Source: Azolla caroliniana (Eukaryota; Polypodiophyta). From it: DNA of 64,000 nt. A model generated the notes under the pieces. That model was not told the DNA's origin. It worked only from the letters and a program-made list of their open reading frames with translations, and did no database searches. Position numbers and translations under genes: made by a program. The stretch is taken from positions 17,794,001 to 17,858,000 of the forward strand of contig JBHGNT010000001.1 of the NCBI GenBank assembly GCA_043228905.1. The letters run 5' to 3'. Shown here in pieces: positions 32,844-45,425 of this stretch. Each line of letters starts with the position of its first letter. Positions within the stretch are counted from its first letter, which is position 1.

Positions 32844-32939
32844 TTTTTTTAATGGTTCAGATCGGTTTGGGGGGTGAATGGTCGGTTCGATTCACTTTCA
32901 ACGATTAGAAACTATGGTTTAAACGGCTTGTTGAGAATC

Positions 32940-33250
32940 AAACTCAACTTCCTTAGTGTGGACATCCCACCTTGTATTATAAACAAAGTGTCATAGAAGA
33001 TTAGTTCCAGAACACATATTTAGTTGGTAGTTAACTCTCCACCTCTATTCCAAGTGGTGGTTGTAGTGAAAGAACATAGAGAGAAGGCGACGACATAATC
33101 ACCTTCTCCTTCTCTTTGTAACTGTTTGTTCATCTTGCTCCTTGTGAATACAATTTTTTCTTGTTTTCTGTATACCTTGTGTTCTGTCTGTATGTCTCTC
33201 TCTCTCTCACACACACACAGACACACATAAATCACTTCCGCTGCACAAAA
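32940..33250. other. LTR-like edge with TC/CA microsatellite
   Basis: A TTGTATTATAAACAAAG TATA-like segment near 32972, pyrimidine-rich sequence and a (TC)n(CA)n tract at about 33192-33228, directly next to truncated gypsy pol. No partner LTR found. Confidence 0.35.
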
Positions 33251-33257
33251 TCACGCC

Positions 33258-35182
33258 TTATTGTTTACACAGTTTATCCTCCATTGCAGTCCATTTGAAT
33301 GGTGTGCAGTGCACCACAACATGTAGCGACGTTGCGAAATCTGCCAAATAACGGAGCATACGGTTGTGCCAACGGATTTGTCCTAAAAAAAGGCTAAGGG
33401 CCTTTGCATTACTAGGGGTTTTAGCCTCGACAATGGCTTTGATTTTGCCGGGATCCACCGCAGTACCGTCCTTGCTCACTATGTGCCCGAAAAGGGCTCC
33501 GCTGGTAACCCCAAACACGCACTTGGCTGGACTGAGACGGTGCCGCGAAGTACGACATTGTTCTAAACATAGCCTTAGATGGCTCAAGTGATCCACTCAT
33601 GTCCCATAGACCACAAACTCATCGAGGAAGACTTGCATGAACGCAGGGATGATGTCGCCAAAAATCTCTCCAATGGCGCACGTTGGAACGTGGCTATAGC
33701 GGTTGTTAATCCGAACATCATTACCACCGCCATAAAGACGCCCCATTCAGTTACGAAAGTGGTTTTCTTCTGATCTTTTGGGTGCATGCATATTTGGTTA
33801 TACCCGCTAAACCCATACAGAGAACTATACATGTTGTGACCTGCGACCGTGTCTACACTATTCGTAAATGCCATGTGGCTTGCTTTACTGGACGAATAAA
33901 CCCAACTTTCAAGAGTTTGTCGATCTCCTCCTTTACGCGTGCTGTGTAATTCAGGTTCATACAATATCGTCTCTTCTGAATTGGTTTCGCATGTGTGGCC
34001 AAATTAATTTTGAGCTGGTAGAATTTTGGGCCTAACCCCTTCATGTCATCATGTGACCATGCGAAGACATCTTTAAACTCCCGTAATAAATTAGTCATGG
34101 CCATTTTTTCGCTTGGCATTAGATCCTTTGCAATTGTTAGTAGCCTTGGTGCCTTGGCTGACCCTACATTGATTTCCTCCAAGGTCGACGTTGTGACTCT
34201 ACGCGAGATTTCCATTTCCCTCTCGAATGCCTCCCATGCTTTGCTCAGTTCCAACACCAATTCCGGATCTGGTTCGTAGTCGTCTTCATTCGGAGCACTC
34301 GTTGGGATGTACTCGCTAGTTGTCTGGAGTACGTCTATCTCAAATAGCGGTACTATCCGTAGATTTTCATCCAAGTATGCCTCGAGTTCCTTATCCTCTA
34401 GCCCTTCGAGCATATTAATTTCTTCAGCGTAGAGAGGCGTTATTGTTTTTGTGGGGGCAGCGGTTTCCTGTGTCGGTACCCGGACCTTGCTTCGCCCTCA
34501 TCGGAAGCTAATGCAGTTGTGCTACTAGTTCTGCTTAATATTAGCAGAATGTAACCATGGTCTTCCTAACAACATAGGATACGTCGTGGCGCGTCCAAAG
34601 CCAATAGAATGACGGAAATTTCAAAGGTATGACCACCAATTACGATCCTTAGGTTCTTGGCGAACCCCAATGGTCTAACGGAACGAGTGTCTGCCATTCA
34701 GAGACAAAAGGGCATGCTTCCCATTTTGTAATACCGAGGCAGTTATATGTGGTTTTACTTATCACATTCACCCCGGACTTGCCATCGACAATGCATTCCG
34801 TGATTTCCTGCCCTTATAGCACCACCTTGATGGCTGGATTGTGATGATCAACCACGGTTGGGCCTGTGCTAGAGTCTGTATAATTGGCCGAAATCTCTAG
34901 GCCATCTATGCCCCACATCCAATTTTCTACGGCATGTTGGAATCTAGGGACAAGTCCTAATAATTTGTCCATGATCAGCGTAATTTCGCAATCGGCCAAT
35001 ATTTTCCATATCGGATTAAGCGTCAATACCATATCTTTTGTATGTGTGGTATTGTGGCCCGACTCTTGCGTCATGCGTTCCACGTTGGCTTTATTTGCCT
35101 TTTCTACCCAGGCATGTGCAGCTTTGCGAATCTCCTCTTGTTCCACCCAATCTGTGTTTTTCGCCTTAATGAGGTGCGGGTC
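33258..35182 (-). pseudogene. Gypsy pol fragment (protease and RT), truncated
   Basis: In coding order from the right: a pre-protease region (34814-35182), a protease remnant (CIVDGKSGVNVIS, about 34750), then a long linker and the RT start (33853-34413: VFAWSHDDMKGLGP, then KEEIDKLLKVGFIRPV). RT continues at 33584-33964 with FSGYNQICMHP, FVTEWGVF and FGLTTAIATFQ, and at 33258-33596 with AKCVFGV, LFGHIVSKDG and FLGQIRWHNRML. Frames change between segments. It stops before RNase H proper and integrase. The lineage looks like the plant Tat/Athila side of gypsy, but this is uncertain. Confidence 0.75.
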
Positions 35183-35803
35183 TTCTTTTTTCCCTTTATG
35201 GTGATAATACAATCTTCAATGACTTCTCCTTCATCCTTAGACACCACATAGAACAATTTCTTTTCCCTATCCCACGAAGATCTATCACGTGTTATGCTTT
35301 CCTCTTCTTGCTTGCCATTTTCGATAGATGTTTCTTCCTCCTTTATACATTTGATTACTCGTTGTAAATACAAGTCGTAGAAGATGTTAAACCACTTTGA
35401 TGGTGATAATTTCATGATACACCAATTCTGTATTACATGTAATTCATGCATCCAAGGTCTTACTAACACTAAGGAACAAGATGGCCCTTTAAGGAGTATT
35501 ACTTATAAATACATGGAAATAGACATGCCAAAACACGCAACAACAACATCCTCTATAACTTCAAAACAAGAGGCCAAATGCTTGTCAACTATGTCTACCC
35601 TTGTAGAGGACTTTTGATAGATAGGATTTCCAATCTTACTCACTATGACATTTGATGTAGGATCAATTCTAATACCCCTATCTACTAAGGCATCCTTAAT
35701 TAAAAGACCTTTAACAATTACCAAAATAGTGGGTTGAATATCCTTTCGATCTTTCACTTGCACAATCCTCGCACAATGAAATGTCTTTATACTTTGTTGT
35801 CAT
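35183..35803 (-). repeat. Left arm of a 0.6-kb inverted repeat (gypsy protease segment)
   Basis: Reverse complement of 38121-38735. Carries a protease-region frame (GLLIKDALVDRGIRIDPTSN at 35503-35763) and a linker frame (DEGEVIEDCIITIKGKKK). At 35183 it joins the pol of a different gypsy family, giving a chimeric junction. Confidence 0.85.
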
Positions 35804-35977
35804 TGAGCACATTGAATGTACAGAGAGTTTTTAGTGTTTTGGAATACACACATTTTGTATGTCTGCTCTAACTCCGTCTCTCCCGTGTAAGGTTTCCATT
35901 AAACTTGTGTCTGTGTCTGTATTCTTTTGCCATCTGGACGAGCCGATTTTGTCTTAGCTTCCGTAATCGTATTCTTT
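35804..35977 (+). repeat. 3' fragment of an LTR related to 16852-17428
   Basis: Shares GAGCACATT, ATGTACAGAG, GTCTCTCCC, GTGTAAGGT(T/C)TCCATTAAAC and a TTTTACA end with the last 170 bp of the LTR at 16852-17428. 35978-36244 has nothing recognisable. Confidence 0.6.
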
Positions 35978-36255
35978 TACATTATGAATCCTCCAAATTT
36001 CCTGCATCTTACCAAAGTTGGTTTGTAAACATGAACTCCATAATCGATGAACTTATCCTTAAGTAATGTTGTTGCCATGCCAATGCCCATGGCCAAAATT
36101 GTTTCCAGAACTTCAACATATAAGAAGATGACACATTACCTTCCTCCTAGTACTTTTTCCTATAGGTACCGACTCAATCGGATTCAAGAGAAAGATTCTA
36201 CCAAACTTCGTTTGTGTATTGTCAGACCTGGACAACTTCCAACCATAATCACTTG

Positions 36256-36722
36256 AAAAAGAAAAAAGGACAGAAAAAAAACAGAAAAAGCAAGGCAAAG
36301 TTAAAAGCTCAAAACTTCTTCATCTCATATCCAAATTTCAAAAGAAAAGATTCGTAAGAAATCTGATGAAGAGATCTTTCTTGTATGACAAATTTGGGAT
36401 GACAAAGAAGAAATAATGATATAAAAAAATGCCACACATAAACTCGGGATATGTAAAAAGAAAAGAAAAAGAAAAAACAAGAATAACGCAACCAAAAACC
36501 TATAAATAGGAGGGTATTCTTAGCAAAAAAAGGGGGAGATGGAGGAAGAATAGAATATGAAGGAAAAGGAAGAAGGAGGAAGAATAAGAAGGCTAGAAGA
36601 AGTGAAAGGTGTCTTAGTAGAAGAAAGAGAGAAGAAGCAAAGAATATTATTGATTAGTGTCATTGAGATTAAGGTAGTTCTTTGGTGGGGTTGTTCTCTT
36701 TAGAGTCCAAGAAGATTGTATT
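36256..36722 (+). repeat. 5' LTR (recognisable part)
   Basis: Matches 39778-40247. The true end may lie about 80-100 bp further right, since the gag ATG is at 36865-36877. Confidence 0.8.
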
Positions 36723-36864
36723 GTTTTCCTAATAGTATATTGAAGTATTAATTTCTCTTCCTCTTCTCTTCTCTTTCATTTTTCTATCTCTCCTCATTAT
36801 TTTGGTGCTCTAGGGAGGGTCGATTCTTTCTGTACCCTACAGAGGGTAGATTCTTTCCATATAA

Positions 36865-37680
36865 TTGGAATCCAATATGTCTTTTCAATTTGCTTTTGCA
36901 AGTGACAAGGTCCAAGATACCAGAGTTTTCTTGGCCGACTTCGAACATCATGCAGTATCAATAGGGAAGATGGCATATTTTGAGAAGATTCGTCTATTGG
37001 TGACCACTTTTTATGGACAAGCAAGGGATTGGTATGAGTCCTTGCTACCAACCCAACAAGTGAATTACCAACTATTGGTGAAACAATTTAGGCTAAGTAT
37101 ATTCAATGTCAAAATGAGATGGAAGTGCGAGAGGAACCCTTTCGTTTATGAATGTCATCAACAATGGAGTATACCAATTATGAGAGGGAATTTATTGACC
37201 TTTGGACTACATAGTTTTGACTACGTGGTGGAACGGAGGATGAATGGTTTAAGATGGACCGTTTCAAAGCGTGATTAAGTCCGCACTTTGCGTTGGAAGA
37301 AAATCTAAAGGATCCTACAACTTTCCAAGTGCTTGTCCAAACTTGTCAAGCCTACAATAGACAAATCCAAGTTCTACAAGCGAGAGCGGATTCAACCGTT
37401 GCAACATTTAAATCTCCTATTCTTCAACAATCATCAATTATGCATGGATTCCCGAATGTTTTTACGACATATCAACCTAATATTCCGGTGATGCAAGAAA
37501 CAACTCAAACTAAGGTGGAAAGAAGTTTCTTGGAGAAAGTTAATCAACGTCTCGATGAAATTACTCCACAAATCCAAAACATGCAAGAAAATTTAAATCA
37601 AATTCGAGATGCTCCAAGGTGAAGGAGAGTGATTGTGTGCTACACATGTGGTGTTGAGGGACATATATGTACATGATGTC
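36865..37680 (+). pseudogene. Gypsy gag with zinc knuckle
   Basis: Two frames, 36865-37278 and 37293-37622, separated by a stop and a short frame change. Gag motifs include FLADFEHHAVSIGKM, LLVTTFYGQARDWYESL and CQAYNRQIQVLQAR. The CCHC knuckle CYTCGVEGHICT*C near 37640 has an in-frame stop just before its last Cys. It would encode the capsid/nucleocapsid precursor. Non-functional. Confidence 0.75.
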
Positions 37681-38120
37681 CTTCATGAAGACAAGGTGCT
37701 TGGGTCGAGCCATGGATCAATTTCAGAGTATTCAAAACAACACTAGTAACAACTTTCACCAACTCAACTATGTGGGAGGGGAAAGTACTTTAGTGCAAAT
37801 TCCAATAATTCCTCCTAAGGTTAATCTGATTGACTTTGTGTATGATATAGTTGAAGATTGTGATGTTGGACATATTAAGACATCTAGTGCATCACATAAA
37901 AATAAGGAGTTGGAAGGAGAGTCTATTAACTCTCAACAAAAGAAGAAGGCTAAGGAGACAAATTTGGAGTATAGACCTAAAAAGAAACATTAAAATTGAC
38001 GATATGCCTATGGGGAAAGGTGTGGAACCATTCCATCTCAAGAAAGAGTTAATCTCTAATCACAACTTCTTCAACTTTCTCCAACACTAAACAAGGAATG
38101 GGGACGTGTATCGAGTATAA

Positions 38121-39351
38121 AACAAAGTATAAAGACATTACATTGTGCGAGGATTGTGCAAGTGAAAGATCTAAAGGATATTCAACCCAATATTTTGGTA
38201 ACTGTTAAAGGTCTTTTAATTAAGGATGCCTTAGTAGATAGTGGTATTAGAATTGATCCTACATCTAATGTCATAGTGTGTAAGATTGGAAATCCTATCT
38301 AATAAAGTCCTCTACCAGGTTAGACATAGTTGACAAATATTTGGCCTTTTGACTTGCAGTTATAGAGGATGTTGTTATTGAGTGTTTTGGCATGTTCATT
38401 ACCATGTATTTACATGTAATCCTCCTTAAAGGGCCATCTTGTTCCTTAGTGTTAGTAAGACCTTGGATGCAAGAATTACATGTAATACAGAGTTGGTGTA
38501 TGATGAAATTATCACCATCAAAGTGGTTTAACATCTTCTACGACTTGTATTTACAATGAGTAATCAAACGTATAAAGGAGAAAGAAACATCTATTGACAA
38601 TGGCAAGCAAGAAGAGGAAAGCATAACAAGTGATAGATCTTCGTGGAGTAGGGAAAAAAAATTGTTCCATGTGGTGTCTAAGGATGAGGGAGAAGTCATT
38701 GAAGATTGTATTATCACCAGAAAGGGAAAAAAGAAGGCAATTTCAAACAATGTTCACGGAGAAGAGGATCTAAGGTTTATTTATCTTCTTTCTAAGTTTC
38801 CAAAGTTATTCATAAATGACTATTCACAAATAAGAGGAGAAGGCATCAAGCACCACATCAAGTTGAAGGAAAGTGTACCAATTGCCCAAAAGCTTCAATG
38901 ATTGGGGATTGTGAAAAAGGAAGACCTTTCAAAGGAGTTCAAAGCATTGTTGCACGTGAGTTTCATTTATTATATGGAGGATTTTAAGTGTGTGTCACCT
39001 ATTGTTGTGATTCCAAAGAAGAGTGGCATCGACCTCAAACCCTTGATTGATTCAACCAAACGAGATCAATTTTTGCTTCCTTTCCGAGATTAGATTCTAG
39101 ATGAAATAGTTGTATATACAAGACAAGGTAATGTGGAAAATGTGGTGTGCCAAGAAGGAATTCATGTTGATAAAGCAAAGATCGAAGGAATTCAAAAGGT
39201 GACAACTCCAAAAAGTCTCAAAACTTTGAAGGTATTTGTGCAAAAAGTCCACTCGCTTGAAAGGTTTATTCATATGTTGACATGCTTACTTCTATCAAGT
39301 GTTATGTATCACATGGGCCTACTTGTGTTTGGAGTGTTGAAGAAGACATAA
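38121..39351 (+). pseudogene. Gypsy protease and partial RT
   Basis: 38121-38735 is the right arm of the inverted repeat and contains the protease segment (ALVDSGIRIDPTSN). The RT start follows: HHIKLKESVPIAQ, then a stop, then EFKALLHVSFIYYMEDFKCVSPIVVIPKKSG (38902-39093). Much of the RT palm, including the catalytic YxDD, is missing. 39133-39351 has the connection region (GIHVDKAKIEGIQ, FVQKVHSLERFI). The remainder to the LTR at 39778 is non-coding. Confidence 0.75.
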
Positions 39352-39777
39352 TAATTGCGGTAACCTCTTTCTTTGTGTTGACAAGGAAAAAGATGGTAAT
39401 GGAGATTGTTAATGTGTGTGGGTGGATGTGTTTAGGAGTGTGAGATTTGTTTCCTGCCACTTAACGGAGGTTTTTTCTCACACAATAATTTGATATATTT
39501 TTAGTTTTTATTCTCCTTCTTTGTCTATAGCCTACCATAAGGCGAAGAAGTTTTTTCCTCTTCTTTCTATTTTAGGCTCACCATAAATGGTTCGCTCAAC
39601 AAGCACGGAGGGGGCTAAATGTGAAGTCAATTTTTGCTCCTAAGAAAAGACCGTGGCAAATACATTGGATGTTAAGATGTATAAGAGTAAAGCACAATAT
39701 GAAATGTTCAAGAGTTAAAAGGCGACGGAACTCGAAGGGATATAAGGTTAGAGGCGTTTTTCAAAAGTAGAGAAAGC

Positions 39778-40247
39778 AGAAAAAGAAAAAGAAAAAAAGT
39801 CGCAGAAAAAAATAGAGAAAGCAAAAGTTAAAAGTTCATAACTTCATCTAATATCCAAATTTCAAAATAAAAGATTCGTAAGAAAGTTGACAAAGAGATC
39901 TTTCTTGTAAGACAAATTTGGGATGACAAAGCAAAAATAGTGATATAAAAAAACGCCCCACATAAAATCGAGGATATGTAAAAAGAAAAGAAAAAGAAAA
40001 AACAAGAATAACGCAACCAAAAACCTATAAATAGGAGGGTATTCTTAGCAAAAAAAAGGTGGAGACGGAGGAAGAATAGAATATGAAGGAGAACGAAGAT
40101 GGAGGAAGAATAAGAAGGCTAGAAGAAGTGAAATGAGTCTTAGTAGAAGAAAGAGAGAAGAAGTAAAGAATATTATTGACTAGTGCCATTGAGATTAAGG
40201 TAGTTCTTTGGTGGGGTTGTTGTTTTTAGAGTCCAAGAAGATTGTAT
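39778..40247 (+). repeat. 3' LTR, truncated
   Basis: Partner of 36256-36722. Ends abruptly at GAAGATTGTATAG, then LINE sequence. Confidence 0.8.
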
Positions 40248-42350
40248 AGTAAACCCAAAACAACTGAAGATAAACCCAAAACACATGCAACTTCATTGGT
40301 AAATAAAGGATTCCATAACAACGGCTGATGCAAGAATTGATGATAAGTGTTTCGAGTCACAAAGACAAGTGCTTGAGGAATACTTTCCCATGCATGCAAA
40401 ATTCCATTAACGAAACGTAAACCTCCATCATTTGACTTATGTAACGGAAAATCTGAATTAAAGAACCATCTAAGACTATTACTCCATTTACCACTTATCG
40501 ATGGCTTAAACTTATAAAAATGACGAATCCATAACTTTTTCCATAACTCCTCTCCTGGTAATAAACTCCTAACAACATGTTTAGCAAGTAATGATTTAGT
40601 TTGCATAAAAGGATCAATCAAACCTAAACCTCCGTTTTGTTTAGGTTGTATATGCACCGATCAAGCTACCTTTACTACAGGATTGTCTGAACTAGCATTC
40701 CCGCAAATAAAATAATAAAATTCCGTACTAGACGTTCAACCTTAAGAGAAAACAACCATGTAGATGCTATATACTAACTCGAGGACAAAAACGTTGAATC
40801 AGCCGCAACTACACTTCCTACTAGGGATAACTTTTCCTTATTCCAGTATATTAACTTATTCCTTAATCTTAACAACAACAACAACAACGCAATCATATCT
40901 TCTACATTTAATTCCAAACCTACTCTACATCCTAGATACGTAATGGACTGACCTTTAGGTATCCACGTAAATCCGGGATTAGGTACATCAACTAGTGGAT
41001 CACCCGAACCCACCCAAAAACCAGTTGATTTATCCCAATTGACACATAATATTCATAATATTCAGAAGCTATTTGACGCATCTAACTAGGATCAATGGCA
41101 TACGAACCATCGGGACATTTTAAAGAAGAGATCCTATTAGTTAACTTATGGTGAGTATGCACTACAAAGAACATTTTATTGACTTTATCTCCCGACTTTG
41201 CCCATTTAGAAGATCTATTGTGGTAAGTAAAATCAATTGAAGCCTTTCCTAATTTCAATACCCGTGTCCCTGGTTTTATCACTCTAGAACTTATATAAGA
41301 TGAATATGGCCTTCTCTCTTGCCAATGTTGCAAGGACCTCAATACCCTACGAAGTCTCCCTATTTTACTAAAATGTGCATGAAATACTTGTTTAGCTTTA
41401 CAATGGAAAAATTGTTGTATTTCAATAATAGCCATCTAAACACTAGATAATGCATCATAAGAATAGTCATACTTATTCCAAATATTATAGAGCATAGGAA
41501 CACAATCTTGGCTAAGAACCACTTGATTCAAAATTCTAAATCTAGAAGATTTAAAAAACTCATGCAAGACTATAATTAAACGTAATGTTGCATGATCAGA
41601 AAAAGAAAAAGAAGGTAGGATTCCAATGAAACCTCATTTGTCCCATAAAAACTTATCAGCATAGAATCTATTTAACCTAGACAAATTTGTATGTGACTCA
41701 CTTCTACCTGACCTTGAATAAGCTAAAGAATCTCACATCTTCACAAAAGACAACACATGCTAGAAGTCCATTAATCCCAAAGAAAAACTCAAACGTTCCC
41801 ATTCATATAATTCTGAACCAGATAGTGTATGTGATGTGCCTCCTAACCTATCACACACATCCTCCAACATATTAAAATCACCCGCAATTGTCCAATGGTC
41901 CAGAGTAGTTAACTGTGAAAGTATACTCTTCCATAAGCCTATTCTATCTTTTACACAATTCGGTGCATAAATATTCAATAGATCCCGCTTCTTCAAACTT
42001 ATTTGAAAAATTACATATTGACCCCGACCACATGCCAAGACTCCATAATATAAGAAAGAGACCAACCAAGTATCATTTATTGCTATACAAAGTGCTGCTT
42101 TTAGATTATTATCACCAAGTGCAGGCACCCAAAACTGTCTCCACTAGCCTGGCAACAAATTTCCATATTTCTGAATCCTTTGCTCATTTAAGTGATGCTC
42201 TTTATAAGAAGAACATCAATCCTACCTACAAAACACTTCCTCAATTGACAGCGGAAAACACTCCTTTATAATAATTTCTACGTCCTAAACCGCTTACAGT
42301 CCATGAGATAATATTTAACCTATCCATCAATCATATTTTTTCCCCCTATT
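40248..42350 (-). pseudogene. LINE ORF2 remnant (endonuclease to C-terminal domain)
   Basis: The endonuclease starts near 42325 (NIISWTVSGLGRR) and continues at 41760-42128 (NIYAPN, HWTIAGDFNMLEDVCDRLGG, ELYEWERL), an APE-type nuclease pattern. 41082-41435 is the linker that precedes RT in plant L1 elements (SKWAKSGDKVNKMFF). 40774-41013 is the end of RT (FTWIPKGQSITYLGC). 40248-40657 is the C-terminal region (QNGGLGLIDPFMQTKSLLAK). No YADD-type motif remains. Many stops and frame changes. Confidence 0.75.
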
Positions 42351-42682
42351 CTCCTTTCAGCAAATGCAACATCTCTACTCTTCCTTCCATCCTCTGAGGC
42401 CCGTAATTGTCTCTTATTAAACCAAAGGTACTTCCCTTCCACCTTATGTGAACACATTGGCATGTGCTTATCTACCGTTAAAACCTTATCAGAAGACCTA
42501 ATGGCTGAAGTGAAAGCAACTACATTCTCACATTCCATGTCAACCTGTACAAGGTCTACCTCAACTACTTCATTTTGTTGATCATCATTCAAATTTAGGG
42601 ACGTATCAATATGTTGTATTTTATCACAAAGAAGTTGTTTACCCTTATTAAGTTGATTATTATCCTTTGTAAGAGATTCCAA
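42320..42682 (-). pseudogene. LINE segment upstream of the endonuclease
   Basis: 120-codon frame overlapping the endonuclease start, acidic and Lys-rich (GKYLWFNKRQLRASEDGRK). Probably the end of ORF1 or the inter-ORF region. No domain recognised. Confidence 0.45.
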
Positions 42683-42738
42683 AGCTTTTACCTGTGATAT
42701 GATGTCCCTCGAAGCTCATTACACATGTTGTTCCTTTA

Positions 42739-43625
42739 TGACATGGAATATGCGGATTAATCTCCGGCAACAACCGAAGCATAGATCACTTGATGACAAT
42801 CGAAAAAAAAACCACAGACTAAATGGGAATGGAGGTAAGTCGACAAAACAGAAAGAGAATACACACGATATTAACGTGGAAAACCCTGAGAGGGAAAAAC
42901 CACGGGAGTCCACATACTCCAAACTATCACTCTATAAAGTAATACAACATGGAGCATAGAGGCAACGACCTCTTGCTCACAATCTTCGCCCAGCGGCGGT
43001 TACAACAGAGACACAATCTCTGTGTGTCACTCTCTCACTCTCTCTTACACACTATACAGAGGTTACACCAATAACTCCATCATCATTACTATAAAGTTTG
43101 CCCTAGGTCATATTTATACTAATATGACTTTCGGGCTATTTACAAATATAGCCCCAATGGGCTGTCTGGAACATATTTACATATATGTCCCTTCCATCCG
43201 ATGAGAGGTTCTCACCAGGCCTGCAACATCCGGTTCTCACCGGGTCTTCCTTGCCGGGTACTCGCCATCCGGTTCTCACTGGGTCTTCCGTTGCCGAGTA
43301 CTCCACATCTGATTCTCACCGGGTCTTCCGTTGCCGGGTACTCGTCATCCGGTTCTCACCGGGTCTTCCGTTGCCGGGTACTCCACATCCGGTTCTCACC
43401 GGGTCTTCCGTTGCCGGGTACTCGTCATCCGGTTCTCATCGGTTCTTCCGTTGCCCGGTACTCCACATCCGGTTCTCACCGGGTCTTCCGTTGCCTGGTA
43501 CTCGTCATCCGGTTCTCACCGGGTCTTCCGTTGTCGGGTACTCCACATCCGGATTCAGCCTCGGCCGAGTTGCTCATCGACACTGTTCTTCTCACTTCTC
43601 ATCCGGAGGAACCTGTTTCCTAACA
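42739..43625 (-). repeat. 3' LTR of copia element
   Basis: 887 bp. Longer than its partner mainly because it has about eight instead of five copies of an internal 40-bp repeat. Confidence 0.95.
43225..43552 (-). repeat. 40-bp minisatellite inside the LTR (8 units)
   Basis: Units read (plus strand) CATCCGGTTCTCACCGGGTC then TTCCGTTGCCGGGTACTC(G/C), period 40 bp. ACTCC-ACATCC and ACTCG-TCATCC alternate, suggesting an 80-bp higher-order unit. The right LTR has the same array (48241-48452) with about five units. Confidence 0.9.
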
Positions 43626-43640
43626 AACTCCCCTTTCACT
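43626..43640 (-). promoter_or_regulatory. Polypurine tract
   Basis: On the minus strand GTGAAAGGGGAGTT precedes the left (3') LTR. Confidence 0.7.
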
Positions 43641-45228
43641 CCGGCATGGGATGTCTTACTAGTCCGATCCGTTTCCGACATGCATCCAGCTTGTCGGGTA
43701 TCAGTACTTTGGTCAGCATATCTGAGCCATTCTCAGCCATGTGGATCTTCGTCAGCGCGAACTCTCGATCTTCTACTCGCTCCCGGATCCAGTGATACCT
43801 ACACTGGATGTGCCTCGTCTTGGATTGGTACGCTGCGTTCTTAGCAAGGTGGATGGCACTTTGACTGTCGCAATAGAGCCGGTATTCATCTTACTGGATA
43901 CCGAGCCCACCGATGAAGTCCTTCATCCATAATATTTCTTTGCCGGCTTCCACAACCACCGTGTACTCTGCCTCCATGGTTGACAACGCAACCGTCTTCT
44001 GCAACCTCGACTGCCACGAAACAGCTCCTCCTGCATATGTCATTACATACCCGGATGTAGACCGGTTGGTATCCACATCAGCCGACATGTCCGAATCGGT
44101 AAAACTGTCATGTTGAGGTTTACCGGAGTTGAATCAGAGACACATATTCGGAGTGCCCTTCAAGTATTGGAGTATCCATTTGACCGCGTTCTAGTGCTCC
44201 TTGCCAGGATTGCTCATAAACCGGCTCACCATTTCGACTGCGTATCCAATATCCGACCGAGTACACACCATTGCGTACATCAAGCTCCCGACGGTAGAGG
44301 CGTATGAAACCTTCACCATATCCGCCTTTTTTGCTTTCGTCTTCGGGCTTTGCTTATCGGATACTTTGCAGTTTGCCGGGAGTGTCGATTCGACCGGTTT
44401 TGCTTCTAACATGTTGAACCGCCGAAGCACCTTTGTCACGTATTTCTCCTATGACAACCACAATTGCTTCTTTGACCGGTCCCGGATGATGTGCATCCCC
44501 AGTATCTGTCTTGCCGGGCCCAAGTCTTGCATTGAGAAAGTTTGGTTGAGAGCCTTCTTCAGCATCCGTATTTTGGCTTGGTCCTGTCCAACGATCAACA
44601 TGTCGTCCATGTACAGAAGGAGTATCAGCAAGTCGCCTCCTTCGAACTCCTTCACAAACACGCAGTGATCGGTTTGCGTTTTGTGATACCCTTGGTCGGT
44701 CATGAAGGAGTCGAACTTCTGGTACCATTGTCAGGGAGCCTACTTCAGTCCGTACAGGCTCTTCTTCAACCGGCAAACCAGGTCCTCTTTCCCTTTCTCC
44801 ACGAATCCTTCTGGTTGCTGCATGTAGATCTCCTCTTCGATGTCACCGTGAAGGAATGCCGTCTTCACGTCCAGCTGCTCTACCTCGTGGTTCATGCTTG
44901 CCGCTATGCTCAACACCGTCTGGATGGAAGTCATCTTTAGTACCGGGGAAAATATCTCGTCGATGTCCACGTCCTTCTACTACTGGAACCCCTTCACCAC
45001 GATCTTGGCTTTGTATCTTGGGGGGTTGCGGGCATCTCTTGGTTTCAACTTGTACACCCACTTGTTTCGGAGTGCCCGCTTTTCTTTCTGGAACTCCACC
45101 AATTCATACGTGTGGTTCTCATGCAAGGAATCCATCTCGTTTTGCATGGCACTCAACCACTTGCGGCTATTGGTGTCATCCTTCGCTTCTTCGAAGCTTT
45201 CCGGCTCCCCCTCATTGGTCAGCAGCAC
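43641..45228 (-). pseudogene. Copia reverse transcriptase and RNase H
   Basis: RT pieces at 44980-45228 (KWLSAMQNEMDSLHEN, RYKAKIVVKGFQ), 44740-44970 (LDVKTAFLHGDIEEEIYMQQ, KKSLYGLK) and 44449-44703 (LLLYMDDMLIVGQD). The catalytic YMDD is intact. 44191-44439 contains the connection (VSYASTVGSLMYAMVCTRSDI). RNase H follows at 43641-44190 with DSDMSADVDTNRSTSGY, ALSTMEAEY and CDSQSAIHLAKN. Stops occur between these pieces (for example near 44980, 44720, 44447, 44190 and 43900). Otherwise well conserved, so recently active relatives are likely. Confidence 0.88.
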
Positions 45229-45425
45229 ATGCTCTGCATCTGGAAATCTCTGGGGGCCCTTCTCTCTCTGAGAGGATATCTCCGTCTTTGGCTTTCGGCA
45301 ACCAACTCCTCTATTTGTTCTTCATCCGAATCCGATTCGGGGTCTTGGCCGGTTCCGGTTTCACCTATTCCTTCTTCTTCGGCCCGTTTTGTCTCCTTAC
45401 CATCACCGGCCGGTTCATGGAGTGC

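Larger units (their letters stand above)
36245..40247 (+). mobile_element. Degenerate gypsy element with LTRs
   Basis: LTR-like repeats at 36256-36722 and 39778-40247 share a TATA box in CCTATAAATAGGAGGGT and long purine-rich stretches. Gag, zinc knuckle, protease and partial RT lie between them in plus orientation. RNase H and integrase are missing. The right LTR is cut at 40247 where LINE sequence begins. Confidence 0.8.
40248..42738 (-). mobile_element. L1-type LINE, 3' portion, RT core deleted
   Basis: Minus-strand fragments in the order endonuclease, linker, RT thumb and C-terminal zinc region. The catalytic RT palm between about 41040 and 41080 is missing. The element continues at 48529 after the nested copia element. 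No poly-A tail is visible at the 40248 junction, so the 3' end looks truncated. Confidence 0.75.

Noticed and set aside
43185-43844. Repeat protein of about 220 residues
   Set aside because: It is translation of the 40-bp LTR minisatellite in one of three open frames, and the other LTR gives a different length.
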